26,198 nt of DNA. Source: Butyrivibrio sp. UBA3740. Its GTDB lineage: Bacteria; Bacillota; Clostridia; Lachnospirales; Lachnospiraceae. The translations under genes and the position numbers were made by a program. The notes beneath the pieces are model-generated. The model was not told the DNA's origin and searched no databases. It saw nothing but the letters and a program-made list of their open reading frames with translations. The stretch lies in the NCBI GenBank assembly GCA_002372465.1, contig DFGW01000162.1:1-26198 (forward strand), given 5' to 3'. Below, in pieces: positions 7,701 through 15,206 of this stretch. Every line of letters begins with the position of its first letter. Position 1 is the stretch's first letter.

Positions 7701-9335
7701 GAAGTCATACTCGTTGCCCTTAGATTCTGTTGGTGCTTCCTGCTCTGCTTCCTTAACAGAAAGGTTTTCAAGAACAACTTCTCCGCTTCTGTTTGCTTCT
7801 TCGGGATTCATCTGACCAAGAGCAAAGAAAATATATGGCTTAGCACTGAATGCTCCACCGTCTATTGTCATCTCATAGTGAAGAGTCTTTCCGGCTTCCA
7901 GTGTAACAGGCTCGGCAATAAAGCCGGCTGCATCGTCCACCTTAAGGAAGAAAGTCTTATCTACTGAAGAAGTCATGTCAAAAGAGATTGTATATCCGGT
8001 GTAGTTCTTGAAGCCTGCATTCTTAACGATATACTGCATGCCCCATTCGCCGTTCCATCCAAAGCTCTTAACATCGAATGTAGCCTTGGTTCCTTCTTCC
8101 TTGACAGTTGCATCTGCACCTGCCCAGTCAGAACCCACATAAAGCTCAGTATCAGCCTTCTCAAAATCTACAAAGCCATCTGTAAATACATCAGTATCTC
8201 CTGTGGAAGGAGTCTCCTCCTCACCCTCTGATGGAGTTCCGTCAGTTTCTACAAGAGACATGTTGGAAACCTTAATGCTCTTTCCGGCATTACCTGTTCC
8301 GTTTCCGAACATAAGAGCAAGCTTACCGTTTGTCACAAAGTTGGCACTTGCTGCATTTGTTGTGATATCAAGATGAGTTGTCTCACCGCCCTTGATCTCA
8401 AGTTTGTAAGGGCTCTCGTTAAGGATTGAGCTCCATCCAAGACTCTCTTGGACATTTATGAAAACAACCGCATCATCATCGCAGTAGAAGTCACCTGTAA
8501 GTCTGTAGTTCTTTCCCTCAGTAAGGGTCAGCATCTGGGTGTACTGAACCGCATAATTCTGGCTGCCTTCAGCAGTTACATAAACTACCGCATCACCGTT
8601 TTCCTCTGTTTCAATTGATCCGGCTCCGCCTTCACCTGTCCAGAAATCCCAGACACCCTTTGTCAGCTCATTGATGCCGTCATAATTCCCGGTGTTATCG
8701 CCGGAAGTATTCTCATTTTCATTCTCACCGGTTCCTGTCTCAGATCCTGAACCGGTCTCATCTTCACTCTCAGAAGAAGCAACTAAAGACATATTGGAAA
8801 CTGTTACGCTGTTTCCGGCATTTCCTGATCCGTTTCCAAACATGATTGCAAGCTTTCCGCTTGAAACAAATCCGGCTGTAGCCTTTCCGGTCTCAATTTC
8901 CAGATGTGTGGTCTTGCCAGCCTCAAGCTCCAGAACATAAGGACTGCCATCCACTATTGAAGACCAACCGGCCATCTCCTGAACATTGATGAATACCTTT
9001 GCATCCTCCTCGCTGTAAAAGTCTCCGGAAAGGGTGTAGCTCTTGCCCTCTTCAAGACTTATCAGCTGAGTGTACTGTACTGACCAGGGGTTATCTCCCT
9101 CCGCATCCACATTGACAACAGCATTTCCGTCGTCATCATAGGACAGACTTCCGACTCCACCACTATTTAAGTCGAAGTCCCAGGTTCCATCGGCTAAAAC
9201 GTTCCTTGCCGAAGCCAAAGCCTCGATGCCTTCTTCGGCAAAAACAGACAATGTCGGCATTCCGGCATTGCTAAAAGCCAGAGCACCGGCCATTGCGGCC
9301 ACAAGAAGTCTCTTTTGTAATACTCTTCTTTTCAT
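4743..9335 (-). CDS. Secreted multi-modular GH16 beta-glucanase (laminarinase/lichenase type)
   Basis: The 1530-residue protein starts with a signal peptide cleaved about S-V-F-A33/E34. Two closely related carbohydrate-binding-like modules (about 44-188 and 223-362) and a third more distant one (about 381-530) precede the catalytic domain at about 556-850. That domain has DLIWADEF (566-573), E-I-D-I-M-E with nucleophile Glu716 and acid/base Glu721, and a closing VDYVRVYQK. The uninterrupted E-x-D-x-x-E spacing with Met before the second Glu fits the beta-1,3(-1,4)-glucanase branch. Three further CBM4/9-like modules follow (about 875-1045, 1050-1235, 1245-1390). The end is an acidic Gly-rich linker with 11-residue repeats and an 11-residue-repeat amphipathic tail. 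There is no LPXTG, SLH or dockerin, so how it stays on the cell is open. AGGGAGGTG lies upstream of the start. It follows the sensor-regulator pair, which may control it. Confidence 0.9.
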   Translation of the reverse strand: MKRRVLQKRLLVAAMAGALAFSNAGMPTLSVFAEEGIEALASARNVLADGTWDFDLNSGGVGSLSYDDDGNAVVNVDAEGDNPWSVQYTQLISLEEGKSYTLSGDFYSEEDAKVFINVQEMAGWSSIVDGSPYVLELEAGKTTHLEIETGKATAGFVSSGKLAIMFGNGSGNAGNSVTVSNMSLVASSESEDETGSGSETGTGENENENTSGDNTGNYDGINELTKGVWDFWTGEGGAGSIETEENGDAVVYVTAEGSQNYAVQYTQMLTLTEGKNYRLTGDFYCDDDAVVFINVQESLGWSSILNESPYKLEIKGGETTHLDITTNAASANFVTNGKLALMFGNGTGNAGKSIKVSNMSLVETDGTPSEGEEETPSTGDTDVFTDGFVDFEKADTELYVGSDWAGADATVKEEGTKATFDVKSFGWNGEWGMQYIVKNAGFKNYTGYTISFDMTSSVDKTFFLKVDDAAGFIAEPVTLEAGKTLHYEMTIDGGAFSAKPYIFFALGQMNPEEANRSGEVVLENLSVKEAEQEAPTESKGNEYDFNNPDNDLYNYADPGTSKEGYDLIWADEFDGNYGGANVDAATGLNLDNWAAQLGDGTTDCNNYGWGNNELQSYTANSKNLGVNEDLSGDGEADGVLRITAAYEPGYVYGTEGAKNYTSARLRTTKGSEALFSTTYGYVEARIALPATAGAWPAFWMLPQSTQVYGGWPVSGEIDIMETCGAFNDVAKDNIACGTLHWGTPSHVYKGSGYVDLASPYTYFHSYAIDWQPGEITWYYDGQPINTLSTWEGAIPGASDSLGFDAPFDMPFYMLLNLAVDSGQFGGAVNKAGFNDDINMYVDYVRVYQKSEGYPESASRQVQGGSAEDWTELVGINQITEIKADNLVDCQGGMDDAYSDYSKWYLATQSDATDAKIDCVTDEDGKEWAHLSIPTAGGLEYSVQLIGHYNAKKGYAYRVSFDAYGSGPIVGKNIDYASKEWKGWSSYLAKTFKLSSTPQTYTYDFVQTDDFEKCRAEFNFGARGTGDVYVSNVKIEIIDPEELGSAQGPRLPLANGNIIFNGSFDQGENHMGYWNATKGTTVVIPRYTLESLKDGDKAVVDVASKTNYEHIADGLKYYERRAQISSENGSSPAIYQSGLDLKADTYTVSFDMYSRDDTAVKASIYSLEMQGDTVALGKELGHAAATYSNDSGVRTYTLVFATQEDAENAALVLTFGKGASVQVDNVYMKGENQASGVDEHPLGADTTYRGDNGSGTEIPLTVENGVVTMTGITSGGNWYSPQLATGDFKLVAGQNYELSFDYKITGTTKNTFQYIIQENQGQWHVFGGGPTTVTVDSSKADADGFITVTQKFTADATIDAVHLNFGFGNSGAVGDMAFSFRNAKIDLVKGGEEGGNTSNDAEEVDDDKFDQPEVDGGSETGSGEEGGNGGESGNGDGGQTGEGGNGDGGQTGEGGNGDEIGDDDGGNGGSGSGSGNEGGNDQPSGNKPVVPPVVEAVHKVVVAVTRTVAKVVTAVAKTVAKAISSIFRRWF
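4746..4844 (-). repeat. 33-bp repeats coding an 11-residue-period amphipathic C-terminal tail
   Basis: The last 33 residues (1498-1530) fall into three 11-residue units. The middle one is KVVTAVAKTVA; the first has the same pattern with Arg in place of the second Lys, and the last ends in FRRWF. Lys or Arg recurs with alternating spacing of 7 and 4 while the remaining positions are Val, Ala or Thr. The first two units are also similar as DNA. The pattern predicts a long amphipathic helix. Confidence 0.75.
4975..5040 (-). repeat. Tandem 33-bp repeat in the Gly-rich linker of the glucanase
   Basis: Two consecutive 33-bp copies (4975-5007 and 5008-5040) differ at one base and encode GGNGDGGQTGE. 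They form the core of a longer Gly/Asp/Glu/Ser-rich spacer covering about residues 1400-1480. Such near-exact repeats can change in number by slippage, so linker length probably varies among strains. Confidence 0.85.
8250..9206 (-). repeat. Duplicated carbohydrate-binding-like module (two copies)
   Basis: The two N-terminal modules of the glucanase, at 8772-9206 and 8250-8669, share long runs such as VQYTQ, GDFY, VFINVQE, GWSSI, TTHL, GKLA-MFGNG and VSNMSLV, and remain similar as DNA. A Ser/Gly/Glu-rich linker lies between them. This indicates an internal duplication after the module was acquired. Confidence 0.85.
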
Positions 9336-9376
9336 TAAAACACCTCCCTAAAAAATTTGCCCCAAAATGTATCGTA

Positions 9377-9406
9377 ATTATCTCATTAACTCCGATAACG
9401 TTTAAG
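9377..9406 (-). promoter_or_regulatory. Weak promoter with overlapping cre-like element upstream of GH16
   Basis: On the minus strand TTAAAC, a 17-base spacer and GATAAT form a weak sigma-A-like promoter. CTTAAACGTTATCG over the -35 area agrees with the core of the CcpA cre consensus but misses at its outer positions. Carbon-catabolite control of a glucanase would make sense, yet the match is imperfect. No terminator separates the regulator gene from this point, so read-through is also possible. Confidence 0.3.
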
Positions 9407-9448
9407 GTCTCATTTTTCAGAGAGGTGATATTTTTTTATAGTGTACTC

Positions 9449-10891
9449 TTAATTCTCAGAGCCCACGTTTTTCCTGTATTCGCTGGGAGAAACTCCCACT
9501 ATGGCCTTGAAGCTCTTCATAAAGTGCTTCTCATTGTCATAGCCGACTTTGGCAGAGATTTCATTGACTTTAAGCCCGGTCTCAGACAAGAGCCTCTTGG
9601 CTTCACCGATTCTCAAATCCCTGACATATCCGACAAAGTTGGTGCCGGTGTAATTCTTGAAAGCTGAAGAAAACAGTGAATAATTCATTGACACTTCATT
9701 GGATACCACCGCCATGTTCAGATCCTTCATGTAATTTTCCCTGATGTACCTGATGGCCGTCTGCATCTTATTCTCAGTCTGGTCGTTTCCTGAAGTATTC
9801 TCATCCGCTGCCCTTTCCAGAAACTCCATGAAGCATTCCCTGTAATCATCTAATGTCAGGAAAGAGAAGGGCTGTAACAGCTCAGCATCCACCTGCTTCT
9901 GATAAATCTTCCGGTACCCGGCTACGAACTCATCCATGGCTGCCTTGAAATCTTCAGGCACAATCTGACCTCTGGCAGTTGCAGTAAAAAATCCGTTCCA
10001 CTCCCTGATAAGGTCTTCCTTTCGATTGGTCCCGATAAGATGTACTCTTGCTGAGACTGCCTCTTTTTCACAGAGCTTTTTCCCGCTCTCCAAAAGGGCC
10101 TGGGCCACAGGATTTCGCATCCCCGCAGTGAAAAGAGGTATATTTTGACAAAAGGCTGTTTCCCTTCTCTCCAGAGCCTGCTTGTAGGCCTTCTTCAGCT
10201 CTTTTGAATCCTCACAGATATCGCTCACCCCGGCAAAAGAGCTAAAGGCGTCATCCATTTTAAGATCGCCCACTCTCTCTTTTCCCAAAATGAAGATTTC
10301 CATTCCATCAGGACCTGATATGGCGCTCTGATCATCCAAAAGAGGCATAAGCGGGTCACTGCCTGAAACGATAAGGCAATAGAACTTCTCGCCGGCTTTG
10401 TTCTTAACAAACTTCCCTATGTGCTCAAGCTCTTTTTCCGATGCCTCATCATCCATGAGGAGATAGCGGATAAGCTGTTTCCCGGCACTTTCCGTGTTCT
10501 CTTTATCCTGCTGTTTCTGTGATACTTCCTCCTCAAGCTTTTCCATAACAGCCCTGAGCTTGTCTCTCTCCACGGGCTTTAGGATATACTCTTTCACACC
10601 GTGCCTCATCATCTCCACGGCGTAAGAGAAATCGTCGTAGCCGCTGACAGCCACAGTCAGGGGTTTATCCTTAAGCGTCTGCATGGCCTGCACCAGTTCT
10701 ATGCCGTTCATCTTAGGCATTCTGATATCTGTGAGCATCACGTCGATGTGGGTCTTTTCAAGTACCTCCATGGCCTGAAGACCGTTGGCACACTCTATCA
10801 CTTCCTCAACAGGTACCCCACATCTCTTTATCATGGTGGAAATACCCTGCCTTATAAGTTTCTCATCCTCAACTACCAAAACCTTACGCAT
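9449..10891 (-). CDS. AraC-type response regulator (YesN family)
   Basis: The protein has 480 residues. A receiver domain (about 1-120) has the acidic pair Glu8-Asp9, the phosphate-accepting Asp55 in LTDIRMPKMNG, and the conserved Lys in YILKPVERDKL. A variable middle region follows, and a C-terminal AraC-type DNA-binding domain (about 375-478) with two helix-turn-helix units ends in GYDNEKHFMKSFKAIVGVSPSEYRK. This is the standard YesN layout for regulators of sugar-uptake and glycan-degradation genes. The start at 10891 lies 11 bases after the kinase stop codon with AGGAGCC in the gap, so the two are translated from one message. Likely targets are the surrounding transporter genes and the GH16 gene directly downstream. 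Confidence 0.92.
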   Translation of the reverse strand: MRKVLVVEDEKLIRQGISTMIKRCGVPVEEVIECANGLQAMEVLEKTHIDVMLTDIRMPKMNGIELVQAMQTLKDKPLTVAVSGYDDFSYAVEMMRHGVKEYILKPVERDKLRAVMEKLEEEVSQKQQDKENTESAGKQLIRYLLMDDEASEKELEHIGKFVKNKAGEKFYCLIVSGSDPLMPLLDDQSAISGPDGMEIFILGKERVGDLKMDDAFSSFAGVSDICEDSKELKKAYKQALERRETAFCQNIPLFTAGMRNPVAQALLESGKKLCEKEAVSARVHLIGTNRKEDLIREWNGFFTATARGQIVPEDFKAAMDEFVAGYRKIYQKQVDAELLQPFSFLTLDDYRECFMEFLERAADENTSGNDQTENKMQTAIRYIRENYMKDLNMAVVSNEVSMNYSLFSSAFKNYTGTNFVGYVRDLRIGEAKRLLSETGLKVNEISAKVGYDNEKHFMKSFKAIVGVSPSEYRKNVGSEN

Positions 10892-10902
10892 AAAAGGCTC
10901 CT

Positions 10903-12720
10903 TTAATCTGTCTTAGTATCATTTTTCATAGGAATACGCACACATACCTTGGTGTAACAGCCTTCAAGGGCAGCCACGCTTATTCCGTATTTCTCACCAA
11001 ATTCCACTTTTATTCTGTCCTGAACATTCTTAAGACCAATGCCGTTGCTGGATCCGCCTCCGGCCTTGATCTCTCCCGTTATCTTCTTCCTTAATATCTC
11101 AAGCTCCTCATCGTTCATGCCTCTGCCGTTGTCGGTGATCTCGATGGTACAGTCATCACCATCCGGGATTCCCTTGACATAGATAGTGGTGTCATCAGCA
11201 AGCTCCTCGATGCCATGGATTATGGCATTCTCGATGATAGGCTGAAGACTCATCTTGGGGATACTCTGACGCATGATCTCGTCGGGCACGTTGAGAGAAA
11301 GATATATCTCATAATCGAACCGAAGATTTATAAGGGCCATGTAATCCTTAATGTATTCAAGCTCCTCTGAAACCATGACTGTCTTGGAGCTCCACTTCAT
11401 ACTGTAGCGAAGGAGCTTGCCAAGGCTTGTGATGGCATCTGAGATAACATACTCTTCATCCACTTCCGCCATCATCTTAACGGATTCAAGGACGTTGTAG
11501 ATAAAGTGGGCATTGATCTGATTCTGCAGAGCACGAAGCTGTGAGTCTTTTACCAGGACCTCCCTTTGGATGTTCTCGTTTATGAGGCTCTGGATATTGT
11601 CCAGCATTCGGTTTACCTGGTGGGCAAGCTCGCCCATCTCATCATTCCTTCCATCCTCCACTGTCCTTATATCAAGGTTTCCGTTTCTGACCTGTCTGAT
11701 GGTGCCAAGGACCTCGTAGAACTTCTTCAAAACGTGGTTGACCAAAAGATTGATGATAAAGGCCATCATTGCCAGGATCAGGATCATTCCGATGACATAG
11801 TTGTTCCTTAGCCTGTATACCTGTGAAAGGCTCTCGGATATATCATTGACAGACACTAAGGTTCCACCCAGTTCCGGAATGTACATGCCTGAAATAACGC
11901 TCTTTTGCGACTTGTCATAGGAGGTGGTGATCCTGGGATTCTCTCCCTCAGGAGCCTCATCCTTCATCTTTTCTGAAACCGTCAGAGCAATCTCTGATAC
12001 TCCGGCGTTTTCATTGCTTCCAAAAATAGTCTCGCCTGCGTCAGTGACAAAGCAGCTGGTCTCTCCCGGTACATCCTCGTACATGGATGGGAACATGATC
12101 TTCATGGACATGTTGGCCTCAATGGTTCCGATATTGCCATACTGCCTGTCCATTACTGGAGTGATCAGCGCCAGCATGGGCGTAAAATCCGAATTATCAA
12201 AGAGCCTGTCGCTGTAGTTGAAGATCCATCCCCCTGAAGTGGCCATATCAGCCCATTCCTGACGATGAAGCCTGCTATTATTGAAAAGAACCGGCATCAT
12301 CTCCTGAAGGTTATCAGAAATGGCATAGTACCTTACGCCTCCAAGAACAGGGTTGTTGTTGATGAGCCTCTCCAAAGCTGCCACGTCACTTTGATAGATG
12401 TCTATCCACTCTCTCGTTGTGTGCTCATTCCCGACAGCCGCATCGATAAGCAGTGTGTTCATCTTCTCATTGGACAAAAAGAACTGTGTGGACATATTGA
12501 TGGAATCCACATTGTTGGTAATGCTGTCCCTTCTCCGCTCCATGGTAGCCCGGGTAAAGCTTACATTTTCCCTGACGGTTGACTGTTCCATGTTATAAAA
12601 GACAATTCCTCCCAGGATGGCAACAGGAAAGATCACAAATAAAAGCACAATTCCTGTAAGCCTGATATTCAGTTTTTGGAAATTAATCAAGCCCCAGCTT
12701 TTCTTTGGCTTTTGTGACAT
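10903..12720 (-). CDS. Membrane sensor histidine kinase (YesM/LytS-like)
   Basis: The 605-residue protein has TM1 at about 20-43, a large extracellular sensor region (44-307), TM2 at about 308-330, a HAMP linker (about 328-382), a PF06580-type phosphorylation region with QINAHFIYN (His405), and an ATPase domain. The ATPase has an N-box at QPIIENAIIHG (493-503), G1 at DNGRGM (530-535) and G2 at NGIGLKNV. The usual Pro before the phospho-His is Ala here. Its start lies 38 bases inside the preceding binding-protein gene, and the response regulator follows after 11 bases, so binding protein, kinase and regulator are tightly linked. The arrangement suggests that the kinase reads sugar through the binding protein. 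The ribosome binding site at the annotated ATG is only moderate (GGAG 13 bases upstream). Confidence 0.93.
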   Translation of the reverse strand: MSQKPKKSWGLINFQKLNIRLTGIVLLFVIFPVAILGGIVFYNMEQSTVRENVSFTRATMERRRDSITNNVDSINMSTQFFLSNEKMNTLLIDAAVGNEHTTREWIDIYQSDVAALERLINNNPVLGGVRYYAISDNLQEMMPVLFNNSRLHRQEWADMATSGGWIFNYSDRLFDNSDFTPMLALITPVMDRQYGNIGTIEANMSMKIMFPSMYEDVPGETSCFVTDAGETIFGSNENAGVSEIALTVSEKMKDEAPEGENPRITTSYDKSQKSVISGMYIPELGGTLVSVNDISESLSQVYRLRNNYVIGMILILAMMAFIINLLVNHVLKKFYEVLGTIRQVRNGNLDIRTVEDGRNDEMGELAHQVNRMLDNIQSLINENIQREVLVKDSQLRALQNQINAHFIYNVLESVKMMAEVDEEYVISDAITSLGKLLRYSMKWSSKTVMVSEELEYIKDYMALINLRFDYEIYLSLNVPDEIMRQSIPKMSLQPIIENAIIHGIEELADDTTIYVKGIPDGDDCTIEITDNGRGMNDEELEILRKKITGEIKAGGGSSNGIGLKNVQDRIKVEFGEKYGISVAALEGCYTKVCVRIPMKNDTKTD

Positions 12721-14305
12721 ACTTGTACTTTTTCTCCGTCAGCTCCTGATACCCGAGGGCATCTCTCTTTTCCCTGTATTCTTCCAGGGTAGCATCAAAA
12801 TCATCATCGCTCTCGGAAAGCAACAGTTCTTTTAAGGTGCTGCCCCAGAGTCTGTTCAGTTGTTCGTTGGTATATTCTTCGTCACTTCCTGTGGGGAAGG
12901 TCACATCATACTGGCCTGTATAGGCGGAGTATTTGTAAGTCCACTCCTCCAGCTGTGAGGTTGGTCCGTCGTTTTGCCTGTGCCACTTCTGCTGCATGAC
13001 ATTGTCCTGGAACATCCAGTAGGCATCATCCGCGCCATAAAGCTCATCGTAAGCCGCTCTGTCGGTGTTGAGAAGCTCCAGCACCTCAGGCTTTTCCACT
13101 TCCCTTCCGTCTATTACGTCGTAGGTAACTCCCTCTATTCCAAGGTAGACCATCTTCTGCCCTTCCTCAGAAATCATGTAATCTATAAATTCAATTGCCC
13201 TGTCAGGAGCCTTGCAGTTCTTGGACACCATGGTTATGGTCCACCCGTTAACTGTAGTGGTGGGAAGAACATGGTCCTCACCTTTGGAATTCTTGGGGCC
13301 GTCCACAGCGATGTAAATGCTGTCAGGATCCCTTCCGTAAAGAGTTTTTTGCTGGGCAGCCATATCGGTATACTGGTAGAGCATACAGAAATACCGGCCT
13401 TCGGCGATCTTCTCCTCCATCTGAATTCTCTGGTCGATGAAAACATCCGTAGAAAGGTAGCCCTCCCGGCAAAGTCGGTTGAACATCCGTAGCCACTCCA
13501 GATATTCAGGATCTGTGTCCCTGTCATAGAGCTTCCCATCCTTTTCATAAGGAACCGCCAGGAAGTTCTGCAGATACTGGTCAAAAGAAACGTTTCCGGT
13601 ATCATCAAAAAAGTGAGCCCCGATGGGTATGATGGGCTTGCCATCTATGATTGGGAACTCTTCGGCAGCCTTTTTAACTGCATTTTCAAAGCCTTTAATG
13701 GTAGTCATGTCAGGACTGCCAATGGCCTCATAGATGTCTTTTCGCACAAGGAAGGTCTGATTGGAGCCGATGTTGTCATTGTTCTCCACATCATCGGGAG
13801 TAACCGAGGAGCAGGGATAGCCGTAGATATTGCCATCCTCCTGGGTGTACCAGCTCACAGCCTGGTCGTCCGACACCGTCCAGAAGTAGGGATCATACTT
13901 GTCCGCCAGCTCGTTCAGGGCATATACCATATCCTTCTGGATCAGATCATTCACCTGAGGCTCCCACCATCCAAGGGTTATAAGATCAGGAAGTGAACCT
14001 GATGCAATAAGGGCGTTGAGCTTCTCCTGCTCATTTCCCTGGGGAGTGATAAAGTTTACATTAACTCCGGTTTTCTCTGTAATAGCCTTGGATACTGCAC
14101 TCTGTCCCCACTTGGTATTAAACCAGGAGTAGTTGATGTACCAGTCAAAGGTTACCTGGTCCTTGGAGGAGACTGCACTTTCTGAAGTATCAGCAGTCAC
14201 TCCCGAATCCGTATTCTCGACCTTGGCATCGCCACATCCTCCAAGCACAAGACTTGCAAGAAGGGCCAATATTATGTTTTGTTTCAAAAATTTTGTGACT
14301 TTCAT
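12683..14305 (-). CDS. Extracellular sugar-binding lipoprotein next to the sensor kinase (LplA-like)
   Basis: This 540-residue lipoprotein has the lipobox L-G-G-C with Cys24. Past a Ser/Thr/Asp spacer it has the long two-lobed fold of family-1 extracellular solute-binding proteins, seen in LITLGWWEPQVNDLI, NGWTITMVSKNCKAPDRAIEFIDYMISEEGQKM and YLGIEGVTYDV. It is about 60 residues longer than the transporter-associated binding protein upstream and closest in style to LplA-type proteins. It comes after the second permease, behind a hairpin and a candidate promoter, and overlaps the kinase gene by 38 bases. This position fits either a second transport ligand-binder or a dedicated sensor subunit for the kinase. 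The ribosome binding site is weak (TAGGG close to the ATG). Confidence 0.87.
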   Translation of the reverse strand: MKVTKFLKQNIILALLASLVLGGCGDAKVENTDSGVTADTSESAVSSKDQVTFDWYINYSWFNTKWGQSAVSKAITEKTGVNVNFITPQGNEQEKLNALIASGSLPDLITLGWWEPQVNDLIQKDMVYALNELADKYDPYFWTVSDDQAVSWYTQEDGNIYGYPCSSVTPDDVENNDNIGSNQTFLVRKDIYEAIGSPDMTTIKGFENAVKKAAEEFPIIDGKPIIPIGAHFFDDTGNVSFDQYLQNFLAVPYEKDGKLYDRDTDPEYLEWLRMFNRLCREGYLSTDVFIDQRIQMEEKIAEGRYFCMLYQYTDMAAQQKTLYGRDPDSIYIAVDGPKNSKGEDHVLPTTTVNGWTITMVSKNCKAPDRAIEFIDYMISEEGQKMVYLGIEGVTYDVIDGREVEKPEVLELLNTDRAAYDELYGADDAYWMFQDNVMQQKWHRQNDGPTSQLEEWTYKYSAYTGQYDVTFPTGSDEEYTNEQLNRLWGSTLKELLLSESDDDFDATLEEYREKRDALGYQELTEKKYKYVTKAKEKLGLD

Positions 14306-14332
14306 AGTCCCTATTATATCCTAAGTGAAAGA

Positions 14333-14357
14333 CTGACGCATTATAGCAATGCGTCAG
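14333..14357 (-). terminator. Hairpin between permease and second binding protein
   Basis: CTGACGCATT and AATGCGTCAG form a perfect 10-bp stem with a 5-base loop. On the minus strand it is followed by TCTTTCACTT, a poor T tract. It starts 15 bases past the permease stop codon and could end or attenuate the transporter transcript, or protect its 3' end. Confidence 0.6.
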
Positions 14358-14368
14358 CCCCATGAAAA
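14340..14368 (-). promoter_or_regulatory. Candidate promoter for the binding protein-kinase-regulator genes
   Basis: On the minus strand TTTTCA, a 17-base spacer and a perfect TATAAT are present, the -10 box lying in the loop region of the hairpin. A start near 14333 would leave out most of the hairpin. A second perfect TATAAT at 14313-14318, only 7 bases before the ATG, lacks a -35 partner and would give an almost leaderless message. Confidence 0.4.
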
Positions 14369-14371
14369 GTG

Positions 14372-15205
14372 TTATTCTTTTACACTACCTGCGGAAATAC
14401 TGCTGATAATATATTTAGAGCAGAAGCAGAAAACTATGATGATAGGAACAACTGAAATGGCTACACCAAGGTAAATAGCACCCTGATTCTTCTGAAGATC
14501 TGTCGCCGCATTAAGAGTTGAGATCATGACAGGCAACGTCATTTTCTTCGGTGAATTCAAAAGGATCAATGGTACAAGGTATGAATTCCAGTTTCCGATA
14601 AATGTTCCGATGGACATTGTTGCAATACCGGGTGCCATGATAGGAAGCACTATCCTGTGGAAGATGTGGATCTCAGAGGCTCCGTCAATTCTTGCTGCTT
14701 CCATAAGTGACTTTGAAAGCGTAGCCTTTGTGTACTGCCTGAGGAAAAACACAATTCCCGGAGATGCCATAGCCGGAATAATAAGCGGTATGTAGGAATC
14801 AATAAGGTGGAGCTTTTGACACAGGTTATAAAAACCAATGAGTGAAAGCTGTCCGGGGATCATCATAAATACTACTATAACTTTAAAGAGAACGTTGTTT
14901 CCTTTCCACTCATACATAGCCATACCAAAAGCAGTAATTGCTGAAAAGTATGCTGTTAAGAGAGTTGCCGGAACAGCAACCTTAAGGCTGTTAAACAGTC
15001 CCAAGAACAGATTCACATAGTCAAAGAGAACTGCCCAGTTTTCTTTGAGGCTGTGCCCCGGCAGAAATGAAAAGGAATGCGTTATCTCAACGCCTGATCT
15101 TGTGGAGTTCACCATCATCAGCCAGAAAGGAAGAAGGCAGGCAAGTGCCAGGATGATGAGTGCAATATAAAGAATGGTTTTTTTGATTCTTGTAACTATA
15201 CTCAT
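14372..15205 (-). CDS. Carbohydrate ABC importer permease, MalG type
   Basis: The 277-residue protein has six predicted TM segments and the cytoplasmic EAA loop MEAARIDGASEIHIFHRIVLP that docks on the ATPase. The N-terminal TM followed by the SFSFLPG-like segment before the second TM is typical of the second permease of CUT1 sugar importers. It starts one base after the stop of the first permease, with AAGGAGG in the end of that gene, so the two are translationally coupled and should form the heterodimeric channel. No importer ATPase is encoded nearby. A shared MsmK/UgpC-like ATPase elsewhere would be needed, as is common in Firmicutes. Confidence 0.93.
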   Translation of the reverse strand: MSIVTRIKKTILYIALIILALACLLPFWLMMVNSTRSGVEITHSFSFLPGHSLKENWAVLFDYVNLFLGLFNSLKVAVPATLLTAYFSAITAFGMAMYEWKGNNVLFKVIVVFMMIPGQLSLIGFYNLCQKLHLIDSYIPLIIPAMASPGIVFFLRQYTKATLSKSLMEAARIDGASEIHIFHRIVLPIMAPGIATMSIGTFIGNWNSYLVPLILLNSPKKMTLPVMISTLNAATDLQKNQGAIYLGVAISVVPIIIVFCFCSKYIISSISAGSVKE

Positions 15206-15206
15206 T

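Noticed and set aside
12974..13996. Two open frames of 172 and 127 codons on the plus strand
   Set aside because: Both are antisense to the second binding-protein gene, whose family motifs are clear, and neither has a start signal or recognisable protein features.
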